In this document: piece after piece, positions 63,458-64,000 of the stretch
Layout of the letters: every line of letters begins with the position of its first letter
How positions within the stretch are numbered: the first letter of the stretch is position 1
Source of the DNA: Spirochaetae bacterium HGW-Spirochaetae-1
Lineage (GTDB): Bacteria > Spirochaetota > UBA4802 > UBA5550
NCBI GenBank assembly: GCA_002839375.1
Contig: PGXY01000011.1
Location: forward strand, 62,001 to 126,000
Length of the DNA: 64,000 bases
Direction of reading: 5' to 3'
Translations under genes and position numbers: made by a program
Notes under the pieces: model-generated
Told to the model about the DNA's origin: nothing
The model's input: the letters and a program-made list of their open reading frames with translations, nothing else
The model's database searches: none

Positions 63458-64000
63458 TTATTTCAACACCAGTGCTTCTATGAAAACATTTTCAGCAAAG
63501 GTGAGCGTAGATTTCAGGTTTTTATTGAGCTTGTCCCCGGGATTTTTCATGTCCAGAGACTGAACGATTCCCAGGAACGCGCCCCAGAGAAGGTCCTGGA
63601 GCTGGTATACGTCGGATTTTTTAATGAGGCCCTGGTCCATGGCCAGGGTATAAATTTTTCTCATGCCGCGATAGCGCAGCCGCGCCGCATCGATGACCCT
63701 GGAACGCACTTCCTCGGTCACCTCGTCGATGATGCCCGTCAGGTTGAAGAGCATGAAAATCCGGAAGGCATCGGGGTCACGGCTGAAGATCCGGTAATAG
63801 GTGGCAAAATGGTCGCCGATGATAGCGGCGCCCGAGGTGTACTGGCCATGGGAGACTTTCTCCAGCATGGTTTCCATGTCGGTTTTGAGGTCCTCTATGA
63901 CGGGGTAGGTAATGGTGCAGTAGAGCTCATCCTTGGTCTTGAAATACTGGTATATGGTGGGTTTGGATATTTCCGCCTCGACGGCTATTTCATCCATGGT
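63458..64000 (-). CDS. TetR-family regulator, truncated at the window edge
   Basis: The C-terminal 180 residues of a TetR regulator. The visible frame begins within the helix-turn-helix (MDEIAVEAEISKPTIYQYFKTKDELY), so about 20 residues and the true start lie beyond base 64000; the ATG at 63997 is internal. The helical remainder is the ligand-binding part. Its operon position before an acyl-CoA ligase subunit suggests control by a fatty-acyl or related CoA, which is an inference. Confidence 0.85.
   Translation of the reverse strand, partial: TMDEIAVEAEISKPTIYQYFKTKDELYCTITYPVIEDLKTDMETMLEKVSHGQYTSGAAIIGDHFATYYRIFSRDPDAFRIFMLFNLTGIIDEVTEEVRSRVIDAARLRYRGMRKIYTLAMDQGLIKKSDVYQLQDLLWGAFLGIVQSLDMKNPGDKLNKNLKSTLTFAENVFIEALVLK

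Noticed and set aside
1-64000. CRISPR arrays, rRNA genes, insertion sequences or prophage genes
   Set aside because: No regularly spaced direct repeats, rRNA stretches, transposase or phage proteins were recognised in the window.

Overview
The window reads as a chromosomal segment of a Gram-negative, cobalamin-using bacterium of roughly even base composition. Outer-membrane proteins, many lipoproteins, a c-type multiheme cytochrome, a class II ribonucleotide reductase and an acetyl-CoA transferase-GNAT fusion suggest an anaerobic or facultative spirochaete-like or deltaproteobacterium-like organism. The placement is an inference from gene content; no rRNA is present to settle it.

Bases 1 to about 25000 hold a nonribosomal peptide synthetase (NRPS) cluster. 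The first synthetase is cut by the left window edge: position 2 is the phosphopantetheine serine codon of a carrier domain, followed by C-A-PCP-E. The second (4607 aa) is four complete C-A-PCP modules ending in a thioester reductase (R) domain. Reading the ten-residue specificity codes by hand gives D-(aliphatic, Ile/Leu/Val-like)-Gln-Asn-Ala-Gly, released reductively as a C-terminal aldehyde or alcohol and preceded by residues loaded outside the window. A short-chain dehydrogenase, a type II thioesterase, a membrane-anchored serine hydrolase and a Sfp-type phosphopantetheinyl transferase follow. Then come two convergent, paralogous stand-alone condensation-type acyltransferases. The second is translationally coupled to an acetyl-CoA hydrolase/transferase-GNAT fusion.

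From 27 to 35 kb lie a ROK sugar kinase, a DUF2147 protein, and an envelope block on the minus strand: an outer-membrane beta-barrel, a repeat lipoprotein with calcium-loop-like motifs, a LolA-like protein and a helical lipoprotein. Both transcription units of the block carry near-identical CCGTCCGGA(C/T)GG palindromes at their promoters, which suggests one regulator.

From 35 to 48.5 kb are a flavin-binding-like protein, an epimerase, a receiver-SpoIIE phosphatase, a YihY membrane protein, a zinc peptidase, a TPR lipoprotein operon, a ferritin-VIT1 transporter with an SGNH hydrolase, an exported rubrerythrin and an octaheme cytochrome lipoprotein. The last group looks like envelope redox and iron functions.

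From 48.5 kb to the end are a large palindromic element, nrdJ, carA, a STAS protein, TerC, a TetR regulator beside hisD, a fructokinase-sugar transporter pair, a radical SAM/SPASM protein, a tRNA-Arg(CCG), an OmpA-family protein, a YhhN protein, an ADP-forming CoA-ligase subunit, and a TetR gene cut by the right edge.
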